From assembly GCA_963676235.1 (NCBI GenBank), contig OY781044.1:682001-746000 (forward strand): a stretch of 64,000 nucleotides of DNA, written 5' to 3'. Source of the stretch: JALNYB01 sp963676235. GTDB taxonomy: Archaea > Thermoplasmatota > Thermoplasmata > Methanomassiliicoccales > Methanomethylophilaceae. A program made the translations under genes and the position numbers. Below, one piece after another: positions 9,384 to 17,662 of this stretch. Below the pieces are notes generated by a model. The model saw only the letters and a program-made list of their open reading frames with translations, made no database searches and was not told the origin of the DNA. Position 1 is the stretch's first letter. The number at the start of each line of letters is the position of its first letter.

Positions 9384-10255
9384 AATTCCGTCCCCTGAGC
9401 ATATTCTACTCCGCCATTACTTATCTTTGCAGATGCCCTACGTGTTGCCCAGCATCCGATATTAACTGCCACAGGAAGACTGGCTGTGTGACAACAAGCT
9501 GTCTTGATCCTTACTGCTAGAACCGTTGTAGAGCCACCTAATCCCATCGGACCGAGCCCACTCTTGTTGATCTCCACAAAAAGATCGCCTTCCAGCTGTT
9601 TCAACTCGGGGTCTTTGTTCTCAACATCTATCGGTATAACGAGAGCCTCTTTGGCCATCGCTACGCATTCATCGGAGGTTCCGCCCAGACCTACTCCGAC
9701 TATTCCGGGAGGACACGGACGTCCGCCTGCGTCCAACACAGAATCGATTATGAATTTCTTAACTCCCTGAAGACCGTCTGAAGGATTCAGCATCCCGAGA
9801 CGGGTCATATTCTCTGAACCTGCTCCTTTCAAAAGTACGGTTATCTCTGTAAAATCATCATCTGTCGGAATGAAATGAATGATCGGCATACCCTTTCCAA
9901 GATTGTCGCCTGAATTCTTACGTGTAAGAGGATCTACCGTGTTAGGCCTGAGCGGGATCTCTTTTGTTGCCCTCCTGAGTCCGTCTGTGATATCTTTTCT
10001 TATTGAAGAATCAAACTTTCCCTTAACATAGAATATAGGTATACCTGTATCCTGACACATGGGCCTACCCAAAAGCTCTGCTTTCTTGACATTATCCATG
10101 ATCGCGCCCAATTGAGAATATGCTATCTTATTTGTCTCCCATGCCGCTCCGGCTTCCAATGCCCATCCGATATCCAGAGGGAGTTTTGTATTTGCCAGAC
10201 GAAGAAGATTGAACACTATCTGTTCAGTCGGCTCAGGTAACTTGATCATTGACAT
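9380..10255 (-). CDS. fumA: Class I fumarate hydratase, alpha (N-terminal, Fe-S) subunit
   Basis: This 291-residue subunit carries the three cysteines that hold the catalytic 4Fe-4S cluster in class I fumarases. They are in CQDTGIP (about 67), GGRPCPPGIVGVGLGG and TACCHTASLP near the C-terminus. The glycine-rich KSGLGPMGLGGSTT segment is also typical. It is split from the beta subunit, as in most archaea and some bacteria. The nominal start MSM is followed at residue 3 by a second possible ATG. The Nmd3 gene ends 19 bp upstream on the same strand, so Nmd3 and fumarase may share a transcript. Confidence 0.95.
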   Translation of the reverse strand: MSMIKLPEPTEQIVFNLLRLANTKLPLDIGWALEAGAAWETNKIAYSQLGAIMDNVKKAELLGRPMCQDTGIPIFYVKGKFDSSIRKDITDGLRRATKEIPLRPNTVDPLTRKNSGDNLGKGMPIIHFIPTDDDFTEITVLLKGAGSENMTRLGMLNPSDGLQGVKKFIIDSVLDAGGRPCPPGIVGVGLGGTSDECVAMAKEALVIPIDVENKDPELKQLEGDLFVEINKSGLGPMGLGGSTTVLAVRIKTACCHTASLPVAVNIGCWATRRASAKISNGGVEYAQGTEL

Positions 10256-10274
10256 TTATTCACCTTATTGAATT

Positions 10275-11306
10275 TCACGGAACGTAGTAAAGAACCTCGT
10301 TTATATCGACCACATGAACGACCTCGCCGATATTCGCACCTTCAGGAATTTTGAGGTCTACCATGGAATAATTAGAAGGATTCATGACCTGGATCTCGCC
10401 GGGCATCCTACTTACAACAGTGGCTTCACCGAAATCCTGCTGCTTCCTGTAAACCTTGATGTTTGACATATCCTGACGTTTCACGGACCTATCCCCAAAA
10501 TGCAGAAGATCGATCATCTTTGCACCTACATTTGCCACTCTTGTAAGCTTGTAATAACGTTTATCGAAAATAACAACGTCGCCTACATGATAATCCGGAA
10601 GACGAACCAAATATGTAACTCTGTACATATCCTGACCGTCGTCGGTCTGACCTACAAGCTTTGGTGACTCTGTCCTTGCCGCACAATATTCGTCTGCGAG
10701 GAACTTTGACAACGATCTTCCCAACTGTATCGAAGAAAGATAGAGATCCAGACCGCCCACAACGATTTCCGTTTTAGTAATGAACAACTGTTTATCGGTC
10801 TTTGCCCTATAATTAACATAACGCTGTACCTTTGATAAGGTCTCATCCTTCAATTCATATGAAAGATCCTTCTCTCCATTCCTTATCTGAAGTATGGACT
10901 CATAATAACTTCCGAGTTGTCTCGAACATTTCTTGCAGACCGAATTCTTCACACGCACCGAAGTCGTAGCAGAATCGGTTGTGTATACGGCCCCTACCTT
11001 TAGAGAAGTTCCGATAGTGACAGCAAAATTGCTAGTATCTTGCTCGATGATGGATGTCGCTGTGACCTCTAATATCTCCGCTTCTTTGAGAATATCAAGA
11101 TTCTCGATCGCCGCATCCTCTATCGCCTGTATCTTCTCTTTCTCCACCCACTCATCATGGATGAAGAACTCACCGCAACTAGCACATGTCTCGAGATCGA
11201 CGTGGTGTGGCAATGCTGTAAGTGTACGATCGCCTAAGAAACAATCAATGCACAACCCACGGATCGTTTCTTCACAATCTACGCCACATTTTACACAGAA
11301 ATTCAA
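10275..11306 (-). CDS. Nmd3-like ribosome biogenesis protein
   Basis: The N-terminus has the Nmd3 zinc-binding arrangement of paired CxxC motifs: CVKCG, GLCIDC, CASCG and, further on, CKKC. The later YKLTRVANVGAKMIDL region is also characteristic. Eukaryotic Nmd3 is the export adaptor of the 60S subunit; archaeal versions are presumed to act in large-subunit maturation or quality control. The length of 343 residues is normal for archaea. It overlaps the upstream DUF424 gene by 4 bp (ATGA), in a row with MCM, an arrangement I recall from other archaea. Confidence 0.9.
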   Translation of the reverse strand: MNFCVKCGVDCEETIRGLCIDCFLGDRTLTALPHHVDLETCASCGEFFIHDEWVEKEKIQAIEDAAIENLDILKEAEILEVTATSIIEQDTSNFAVTIGTSLKVGAVYTTDSATTSVRVKNSVCKKCSRQLGSYYESILQIRNGEKDLSYELKDETLSKVQRYVNYRAKTDKQLFITKTEIVVGGLDLYLSSIQLGRSLSKFLADEYCAARTESPKLVGQTDDGQDMYRVTYLVRLPDYHVGDVVIFDKRYYKLTRVANVGAKMIDLLHFGDRSVKRQDMSNIKVYRKQQDFGEATVVSRMPGEIQVMNPSNYSMVDLKIPEGANIGEVVHVVDINEVLYYVP

Positions 11307-11596
11307 AATATCACCGCCTGAGCATGCTTAACATCACCGATGATGATGACATTGTCGCTTGATACCAAACCTTCCGATATCGCAAGATCAACAATCTTGT
11401 TGCCTACCAGATTCATGATGGTCACTGATTTGGTACGTTCTATGAACGTCTCTTCGGAGATGAGCTCTCCTTTGTAAAAACCTTCAGAAACAGTAATCTT
11501 CATACCGTCCCCTTTGAAGGTAAGGCCTAGGATCTCCTCATCGCATGCTGCCAATATTCTCTCAGTATTATGAACGTGTATTTTCGACGAGATCAT
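11303..11596 (-). CDS. DUF424 family small protein
   Basis: This 97-residue archaeal protein of the DUF424 family has an N-terminal strand-rich half (ILAACDEEILGLTF), a central GELISEE and a C-terminal hydrophobic VDLAISEGLVSSDNVIIIGDV with AQAVIF at the end. Its function is unknown. Overlaps of 4 bp on both sides (MCM stop upstream, Nmd3 start downstream) tie it to replication and ribosome genes. Because of the Nmd3 neighbour a translation role is often suspected, but nothing in the sequence shows it. Confidence 0.85.
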   Translation of the reverse strand: MISSKIHVHNTERILAACDEEILGLTFKGDGMKITVSEGFYKGELISEETFIERTKSVTIMNLVGNKIVDLAISEGLVSSDNVIIIGDVKHAQAVIF

Positions 11597-13710
11597 TTTG
11601 AATTCACCAACTTGTATCTTCCGCTTGACGGACTGTATAACTCAACGGCCTTTAGCATCTTGCTAATCACTTTTTCCACATCTTCCTGCGTCAATCCTTC
11701 AGTAGAGACGTGGTCCGCGATCTCCTCTTCAGACATTCCTTCTTTAGAACCGAATTGGTTGAAGATCGACTTGACTATACTTATATGGTCACGATCTTTC
11801 TTAGATACTGATGATGTTATCATATCGATATCCCATTGGCCGCCGTTGGGCGCCGCGATCTTTCCCAGATAATATTCAACTAATGAAACTGCCCTGTTGG
11901 CATCCGCCTCTTCTACCTTAAGACTCAATCTGAGCCTTGCGGCCGCCTCCGAAAGACGGACAAAAGCCTCCAATTGCCTTGCGGTAATCGGCACAGATGC
12001 ATTATCGTTACCATTGCCCATAGCCCTTATACGCAAATAACCTTCTCTTATGATGCTGACTGCCTTCTCGGTCATGACCGGAGTGTAACGTTTAGAGAAC
12101 GCCACATATTTTCTTAATATGTCAATATCGTAGAACGGACAAATGTTCTCTGTCTGCTCCCTGATCTTCTTCATATCGATTCCGGCGATCACAGTCTCAT
12201 CTGGTATCTGTCTTACCTCTCCGCGTCTGTGAACGCTCAGAATATGATCTGTAACCTTCCTATCTTGTTCTGCATTGGGCTTATCGGTAAGTACAAAAAT
12301 TAGATCGAAACGAGACATGAGTGCAGGAGGCAGATCGATCTGAGCCGCGATCGTATCGCTGTCAAGATCGAATCTTCCGAGTTTCGGATTTGCTGCAGCC
12401 AACATGGAACACCTGCATTGAAGTGTAGCTGTGATTCCTGCCTTTGCAACAGAGATCTTTTGTGATTCCATTGCCTCGTGCAACGATGAACGATCCTGAG
12501 TTGTCATCTTATCCAACTCATCGATACAAGCAAGACCTTTGTCGGCAAGCACCAAAGCTCCTGCCTCGAGTGTCCATCTTCCGTCTCCGAAGTCATCTTT
12601 TACGGCGGCCGCGGTCAATCCTGCTGCAGATGCCGATTTGCCCGAAGCATAGATTCCTCTCGGTGCCAACATACTCATGTATCTGAGGATCTGTGACTTT
12701 GCCACTCCTGGATCTCCAACAAGAAGGATATGCATATCGCCTCTGATGGTTGTACCATCATCCATCTCCTTGTGACATCCACCGAATAATTGTAATGCGA
12801 TAGCCGCCTTGACCTCGTTCATTCCGTAAATAGTAGGTGAAATAGAAGCTATGATATTCTCATAGAGCATTGGATCCTCAGACATTGCACGGATCGTAGC
12901 TTCATCCTCCTCCGTTATCTGGATCTCGTCGTATTCATGTTGTTCGAACTCGATCGACATCACATCGATATATATTTCGAACACTGTCGTCTTGTCTCTA
13001 TCTGGTTTCTCGGCAGAACGTATGATGCCGTTCAGTGTGATCCTGTTTCCTGCTGTGATCACTCCTGCGATATCATCTTCCACATAACCTGTCAACCTCT
13101 CGGGTTGAGCTCCTCCCCTGAGTCCTTCAGGACTTTCCTGGATCTCGATCTTTTGAGTATCAACATAAACTGAACTTTTATCATCCAAAATAAAACGTGT
13201 CGCCTGTTTGTTACAACTGCCTTCAGGATTGGAACATAACAGCGGTTCCCTTAGGATCATTCCGTTCTGAGATTCCCATATCTCTGCATTGCAACGAGCA
13301 CAGTGGAAAAGTGCGTACGTCATTCTAGGTCTTACACCTGTGACCTTCCTTACCAATCCCTCTACAGCGACCAATTTTCCAAGATGTTTTGACCTTAATT
13401 GACGTATGTCGACCTTCGCATCACGCGGAAGTTCGGTTATCCTAAGATTTACAGCATCCTTTGCATCCCATGACGGGGGCATTTCTGATTTAATAACCTC
13501 TTTTCCTTTCCTGATGCATCTATCCGGATTCTCCAGAATATACATTGCTAGATCAGTATTGTACGCATCGATATCACGATACGACACCGTGATGCTTCTC
13601 TTGTCAGGATAACTTGCGGCAATATCCGCTATCATAAGACGATACTTGTCCTTGCCAAGAATGTCCTCCCAGCCTGCCACCACTTCGTTATCTTGGAAAT
13701 TAACCGTCAT
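11593..13710 (-). CDS. mcm: Minichromosome maintenance (MCM) replicative helicase
   Basis: This is the hexameric replicative DNA helicase. The N-terminal OB-fold region carries a zinc site at about C137, C140, C159 and C166. The AAA+ core shows Walker A GDPGVAKSQ (332-340), Walker B LACIDELDK (about 393-401) and the arginine-finger motif SRFDLIFVL. The C-terminal winged-helix ends in SPSSGRYKLVNSK. At 705 residues without an intein the length is standard. It is the first gene of a tightly overlapping run with DUF424 and Nmd3. The small winged-helix gene lies 5 bp upstream on the same strand. Confidence 0.97.
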   Translation of the reverse strand: MTVNFQDNEVVAGWEDILGKDKYRLMIADIAASYPDKRSITVSYRDIDAYNTDLAMYILENPDRCIRKGKEVIKSEMPPSWDAKDAVNLRITELPRDAKVDIRQLRSKHLGKLVAVEGLVRKVTGVRPRMTYALFHCARCNAEIWESQNGMILREPLLCSNPEGSCNKQATRFILDDKSSVYVDTQKIEIQESPEGLRGGAQPERLTGYVEDDIAGVITAGNRITLNGIIRSAEKPDRDKTTVFEIYIDVMSIEFEQHEYDEIQITEEDEATIRAMSEDPMLYENIIASISPTIYGMNEVKAAIALQLFGGCHKEMDDGTTIRGDMHILLVGDPGVAKSQILRYMSMLAPRGIYASGKSASAAGLTAAAVKDDFGDGRWTLEAGALVLADKGLACIDELDKMTTQDRSSLHEAMESQKISVAKAGITATLQCRCSMLAAANPKLGRFDLDSDTIAAQIDLPPALMSRFDLIFVLTDKPNAEQDRKVTDHILSVHRRGEVRQIPDETVIAGIDMKKIREQTENICPFYDIDILRKYVAFSKRYTPVMTEKAVSIIREGYLRIRAMGNGNDNASVPITARQLEAFVRLSEAAARLRLSLKVEEADANRAVSLVEYYLGKIAAPNGGQWDIDMITSSVSKKDRDHISIVKSIFNQFGSKEGMSEEEIADHVSTEGLTQEDVEKVISKMLKAVELYSPSSGRYKLVNSK

Positions 13711-13715
13711 TTATT

Positions 13716-13967
13716 TCAGCTCTCGGATGCCTTTTGATCCTTATTGTGATTGCGACACTCTTCATCTACCCACCATATCCATCCACCTTTTTCCATAGAG
13801 ACCTCTCCTTTGATTAAACCAACCTTCTTCAACTTTATCATAGTTTTAGCAAGATCGTCAGGACATCTATAATTGAACAGACTTTCGAGTCTCTCGCTCG
13901 CCTCTTTGGTTGTGATACGATCATCACCCATTATCTCCCAAATCAACGGAACGACGTCATCGAGCAT
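13716..13967 (-). CDS. Small winged-helix-like protein upstream of MCM
   Basis: I placed the start at ATG 13967 (MLDDVVPLIWEIMGDD). An upstream extension has no similarity pattern and would run into the SAP-protein end. The 83-residue product is predicted mostly helical with one beta wing, fitting a winged-helix fold: RITTKEASERLESLF, then LAKTMIKLKKVGLIKGEVS, then GGWIWWVDEEC. It lies 5 bp before MCM and is probably cotranscribed with it. A replication-linked role is inference from position only. Confidence 0.65.
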   Translation of the reverse strand: MLDDVVPLIWEIMGDDRITTKEASERLESLFNYRCPDDLAKTMIKLKKVGLIKGEVSMEKGGWIWWVDEECRNHNKDQKASES

Positions 13968-14050
13968 TGCACTCTCGTATTGACAAGTATGATAAAAAGT
14001 AAATGGTAGACTATAATAATCACGTACGCATAGCAAGAACTTTAAGATTT

Positions 14051-14623
14051 TCACTTGTTTTTGTGAACGGACAACGCAACAAGATCTGATTTTTGATAAT
14101 GATTATGACCTGATAAGTCCTTCTTGTATCTCCAACATATTATCGCATCTTTAAGCGTCATACCTATATTGTCTGCGAAAAAATCACGAATATATGTGTT
14201 GTACTCAAACTGTTTATCGATTGTTGTCGCATTGTTCCTGAGCTCGTCCATGATGACCCTATATGCATCGATTGCATCGCCATATGTATCGTTCGGATGC
14301 GACCTTATCCATTTCATAAAGGGGACCTTGAATGTGAATGCGTCTCCTAGGTATTGCTTGAAGAATGCACGCGCGGTTTCCGAATATATAGGATTCTTTC
14401 CAATCATAGTATTCTTCGATATTGGTCCATCGTTGGACGTTCTAACGCGCATTTTAACAACAAGCTTCTCACCTGTGTCCAGATAGACCTCTATCCTTTT
14501 GTTGAGTTCTGGTTTTCCACCTGTTGACTGCAAACCTTCCTGTCTGCAGAAGGCAACGAGTTCCTCTTTCAGAAAATAGTGATCCCTGAATTCTTTAGAA
14601 TCCATAGATCTGTCAGGAATCAT
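14051..14623 (-). CDS. SAP-domain protein with DUF6434-like C-terminal domain
   Basis: An N-terminal SAP motif (FLKEELVAFCRQEGLQSTGG, about residues 17-36, followed by KPELNKRI) should bind nucleic acid. The C-terminal half (PFMKWIRSHPNDTYGDAI ... YNTYIRDFFADN ... LKDAIICWRYKK) resembles DUF6434, a domain often paired with SAP in Firmicutes and some archaea. The biochemical role is unknown. The end of the Tsr3 start region and this gene's ATG are adjacent (14623), so it belongs to the same minus-strand block. Its rarity in archaea suggests lateral transfer, but base composition looks like the neighbours. Confidence 0.7.
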   Translation of the reverse strand: MIPDRSMDSKEFRDHYFLKEELVAFCRQEGLQSTGGKPELNKRIEVYLDTGEKLVVKMRVRTSNDGPISKNTMIGKNPIYSETARAFFKQYLGDAFTFKVPFMKWIRSHPNDTYGDAIDAYRVIMDELRNNATTIDKQFEYNTYIRDFFADNIGMTLKDAIICWRYKKDLSGHNHYQKSDLVALSVHKNK

Positions 14624-15153
14624 TACTCTTCCTTCTTGTGATCGGCCATTATGATCTCAAGATACTCATTCTGTATCCTGATGACATCCTTACTATCAAT
14701 CGCATTGGAATAATCCTCGAGCATGGCGCCGTTGAGCCTCATGAACTCTGGGCCCCAATTGAATCTTCCTTCGAACTCTTTAGCCTGTTCGTTCTCTCCC
14801 AGAATCAATAAAGCTGCCATCACAGCCTCTGCGCTGTTCAATTCCATGGGCCTGCCCCAATTGATTGGATTGGATGCCAAAAGATATGGCAAGGCCCTTT
14901 CCTCAACCTTTTTAAGTCTCGGAAATTCATCGATATTCGTCCATGTTAAGTCCATGACCACGAGTCCCTTACGCGCGAACTTTATGTCTGCTGGAGACAT
15001 AGCCTGCTTTGAGAACGGTGACAGAACCACAGATCCCGCTGGTATCGCACTCAGGGTCTTCGCCTCTTTCCCAAGGCCGAATTTCATCATCCTCTTCGCC
15101 GTACACTTCTTCGGGTCGCATTGACATTTATCAAAAATTATCACAGGTATCAT
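14623..15153 (-). CDS. tsr3: Tsr3/DUF367 rRNA aminocarboxypropyltransferase
   Basis: This 176-residue protein transfers the 3-amino-3-carboxypropyl group from SAM to a hypermodified uridine of small-subunit rRNA. Tsr3/DUF367 signatures are the start IPVIIFDKCQCDPKKCTAK, VVMDLTWTNIDEFP, RALPYLLASNPINWGRP and LNSAEAVMAAL. I chose ATG 15153, which overlaps the stop of the upstream ArsC-like gene as ATGA and begins the conserved domain. A longer frame exists upstream but lies within the ArsC-like coding region. The last base overlaps the SAP gene start. Confidence 0.93.
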   Translation of the reverse strand: MIPVIIFDKCQCDPKKCTAKRMMKFGLGKEAKTLSAIPAGSVVLSPFSKQAMSPADIKFARKGLVVMDLTWTNIDEFPRLKKVEERALPYLLASNPINWGRPMELNSAEAVMAALLILGENEQAKEFEGRFNWGPEFMRLNGAMLEDYSNAIDSKDVIRIQNEYLEIIMADHKKEE

Positions 15154-15626
15154 GCGCTTACCAGAGCCTTCAGGCCCTCGGGGTCTTTCATGTTCTTCTC
15201 GACCCATTCTCTAACCCTGTTCATCATTTCTTTGTAACAATCATATAACTCGGCATCATCGGTGGCTGTGAAATCCTTTGTACAACCCATCTCATGAACA
15301 ATCTGCTTTCCCTGCCACGGCGTCTTCTCGGCCCATTCATCGAAGACGCTCTGTATTGTGAATATAACATAATCATATTGACCGTCTTCCGGAAGATGAT
15401 CTACATCCTTGAAATCCTTTGATACCTGACGCCTCAGATCCTCTCCTTCGCGATACATAACAGAAACAAGTTCACAATCGACCATATCTTGGACAGGGCC
15501 CGCACTGAAAACTTCATATCTGTCATCGAACAACGATCTTGTGAAATATTCGGCGATCTGCGATGTGAGTTCGTTCTTCTCATCCACAAACAACACACGA
15601 AACTTTTTTACTGGCTTTTTGAACAT
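15150..15626 (-). CDS. Arsenate reductase/LMW-phosphatase-like protein lacking the catalytic cysteine
   Basis: The 158-residue sequence follows the ArsC/low-molecular-weight phosphatase fold: VLFV strand, P-loop, TSQIAEYFTRSL helix, RYEVFSAGP, a YDYVIFTI strand and a C-terminal helix. In active enzymes the P-loop reads C-x5-R. Here positions 15-21 are DEKNELT, so the nucleophilic cysteine is Asp15 and the arginine is Thr21; only the middle Asn18 remains. It is therefore probably a pseudoenzyme with a binding or regulatory role. The reading frame is intact and coupled to Tsr3 by a 4-bp overlap, so it is not simply decaying. Confidence 0.72.
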   Translation of the reverse strand: MFKKPVKKFRVLFVDEKNELTSQIAEYFTRSLFDDRYEVFSAGPVQDMVDCELVSVMYREGEDLRRQVSKDFKDVDHLPEDGQYDYVIFTIQSVFDEWAEKTPWQGKQIVHEMGCTKDFTATDDAELYDCYKEMMNRVREWVEKNMKDPEGLKALVSA

Positions 15627-15704
15627 AGGACCATTCTCGTAATATGTATGTTCCGTTAAAGATTTTTGGCAAATGTTTTATCTAAGCCCGATAATAAGGT
15701 AATT

Positions 15705-15764
15705 ACCGCGATGATGATGTTTATCGAGCTGAATCAATGATGATAGACGGGCGAGCTGAGCGGC
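15705..15764 (+). ncRNA. C/D box guide sRNA, predicted to target 16S rRNA C1402
   Basis: All four boxes are present in order and are canonical. Box C is ATGATGA (15711-15717), D' CTGA (15729-15732), C' ATGATGA (15737-15743) and D CTGA (15756-15759). Guides are 11 and 12 nt, the D'-C' spacer is 4 nt, and CCGC (15706-15709) pairs with GCGG (15760-15763) as the closing stem. The D guide TAGACGGGCGAG is complementary over 8 nt to the universal CGCCCGTC of 16S rRNA. The fifth base upstream of box D falls opposite C1402 (E. coli numbering), a decoding-centre base. The D' target is unclear. It lies in the 157-bp gap between two minus-strand genes. Confidence 0.88.
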
Positions 15765-15783
15765 ATTCAGCATTTATCATTGG

Positions 15784-16296
15784 TTACATTTTATCATATA
15801 CGAACGTCTCTTCCTTGCCCTTTTTAACATTGGGCTGACCATCCGCCAAGGCATAACCTATCGGCATCACTACCGGAACAACATAATCATCGGGAATATT
15901 CAGGATCTTACGTACCTTGTCTGCATCGAACAACCCTAACCAACAACCTTGAATTCCCTGCTCTACTGCTTCAAGCCACATGAAAGACATCGCTATTGTG
16001 CAATCGATAACTTTAGCTGACTGACCACAAGGCAACATCATATCTTTATCAGCACACGCCACCAGAACTACCGGTGCTTCTTTTACAAACTTCAGACCTT
16101 TACTGGCTGCCATCAATTCTGTTTTTAGCCCTTCGTCTGTAACAGCGATGAACTTGCATCTCTGTTCATTGCGGGCGGTGGGTGCAAGCCTGCCTGCATC
16201 CATGATCGCCTCCAATTTCTCAGGCTCTATCTTCTTGTCGGAAAAAGCACGAACCGCACGCCTTTCCTTTATCGCATTCATAACATCCATTTTCAT
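15784..16296 (-). CDS. Nitroreductase family flavoprotein
   Basis: This 170-residue FMN-dependent oxidoreductase of the nitroreductase superfamily starts with MNAIKERRAVRAFSDKKIE and continues with LAPTARNEQRCKFIAV, the phosphate-binding region. APVVLVACAD, a helix at TIAMSFMWLEAVEQGIQGCW and NIPDDYVVPVVMPIGYA follow, all typical of the family. The substrate cannot be read from sequence; many archaeal members act on quinones, flavins or unknown nitro compounds. It is a single gene, with the sRNA downstream and a divergent HPS-RraA gene upstream across a 73-bp AT-rich shared promoter region. Confidence 0.9.
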   Translation of the reverse strand: MKMDVMNAIKERRAVRAFSDKKIEPEKLEAIMDAGRLAPTARNEQRCKFIAVTDEGLKTELMAASKGLKFVKEAPVVLVACADKDMMLPCGQSAKVIDCTIAMSFMWLEAVEQGIQGCWLGLFDADKVRKILNIPDDYVVPVVMPIGYALADGQPNVKKGKEETFVYDKM

Positions 16297-16369
16297 AGCT
16301 CCTATTGATATGTATCAGGTTATATATTTATTACATAAGTGTAAATAAACGCCTGTCAATCACCAATAC

Positions 16370-17662
16370 ATGAAGCCGGTTCTTCAGGTTGCTCTTGACC
16401 TCATGCAGCTTAGCAGGAGTATCGCTATCGCCCATGAAGCTGTTGACGGCGGAGCAGATTGGATCGAGATCGGAACACCTCTCTTAAAAAGTGAAGGTTC
16501 CGAGGTCATACGTGCCATGCGCAAGGAATTTCCCGATAAAAAGATCATCGCCGATACAAAAACGATGGATGTAGGAGGATTCGAAGTAGAGATCATGGCA
16601 AAAGCTGGGGCCGATATCATTACCGTTCTTGGACTTGCCAACGATTCCACGATTTCTGAAGCAGTATCTGCTGGAAGAAAATATGGTGCCGAGATAATGG
16701 TAGATATGATCAATGTTCCAGACCGTGTGAAAAGATCAAAGGAAGTAGAGAAATTAGGCGTTTCATATATCTGTATTCACATGGGTATAGATTCTCAAAT
16801 GAAAGGGGAAGAACCCCCCGTAGCCATCCTAAAAACCATAGTAAACGAGACTTCAATACCTATAGCGGTTGCAGGAGGAATCACCGCAGAGACAGTCGGA
16901 GAATTCGTAGAGGCGGGAGCTTATGATATAATCGTTGGTGGCGGAATAATCAAAGCAGCCAATGTGAAAGAAGCTACTTCTACAATAAAATCAGCAATGG
17001 CAGGACACGAAGTAAGTTCTGTTATCTCTAAAAAATACACGGAAGAAGGACTTTTCGAAGCATTCTCGAGTGTCTCTACATGTAACATCTCGGACGCATT
17101 CCATAAAAGAGGAGTCATCTTAGGACTTCATCCTTACATAAAGCACGGAGAAAGAATGGTCGGCCGTGCACTTACAGTTCAAACTACAAATGGGGATTGG
17201 GCTAAACCGGTCGAAGCTATAGACCGTGCAAAAGACGGCGACATCATCGTGATAGATGTTGGTGGAGCACCTGTGGCAGTATGGGGAGAATTAGCTTCCA
17301 ACTCTGCAATGAATATGGGCGTCAGAGGTGTAGTCATAGATGGCGCGATCAGAGATATTGATGATATTGAAGAACTTGGATTTCCCGCGTTCGCGAGAAC
17401 CGCAGTCCCGTGTGCCGGAGAACCAAAAGGCTACGGTGGAATAGGGATTGAAATCAAGATCGGAGGAGAGATAGTCCATACCGGCGACTGGATAGTCGGT
17501 GATGAAAACGGATTGATGGTTATTCCAAAGGAGATCGCAGTAGAAGTTGCTAACCGTGCTGTAGATGTTCACGAACGTGAAAACAGAACAAGAGAGGAGA
17601 TCCGCAGGGGATCCACTCTCTCGAAAGTAAATGAATTGGCCAAATGGGAACCTGTGAAGTGA
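16370..17662 (+). CDS. Fused 3-hexulose-6-phosphate synthase / RraA-like protein
   Basis: The N-terminal half (1-210) is a (beta/alpha)8 hexulose-6-phosphate synthase: LQVALDLM, DWIEIGTPLLKSEG, IIADTKTMDVGG, MVDMINVPD, ICIHMGID and VAGGITAETV. It makes or breaks hexulose 6-phosphate from ribulose 5-phosphate and formaldehyde, the route many methanogens use to make pentoses. The C-terminal half (about 220-430) is RraA/HMG-aldolase-like (NISDAFHKRG, GRALTVQT, VIDGAIRD, GDWIVGDENGLMVIP). The same fusion is known in other archaea. The partner isomerase is not adjacent. The start lies downstream of an AT-rich element near 16320-16335. Confidence 0.92.
   Translation: MKPVLQVALDLMQLSRSIAIAHEAVDGGADWIEIGTPLLKSEGSEVIRAMRKEFPDKKIIADTKTMDVGGFEVEIMAKAGADIITVLGLANDSTISEAVSAGRKYGAEIMVDMINVPDRVKRSKEVEKLGVSYICIHMGIDSQMKGEEPPVAILKTIVNETSIPIAVAGGITAETVGEFVEAGAYDIIVGGGIIKAANVKEATSTIKSAMAGHEVSSVISKKYTEEGLFEAFSSVSTCNISDAFHKRGVILGLHPYIKHGERMVGRALTVQTTNGDWAKPVEAIDRAKDGDIIVIDVGGAPVAVWGELASNSAMNMGVRGVVIDGAIRDIDDIEELGFPAFARTAVPCAGEPKGYGGIGIEIKIGGEIVHTGDWIVGDENGLMVIPKEIAVEVANRAVDVHERENRTREEIRRGSTLSKVNELAKWEPVK

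Noticed and set aside
15718..15728. A target for the D' guide of the sRNA (CUCGAU of 23S rRNA near 2499-2504)
   Set aside because: Only six consecutive pairs can be made from memory of the rRNA consensus, too few to assign a target.
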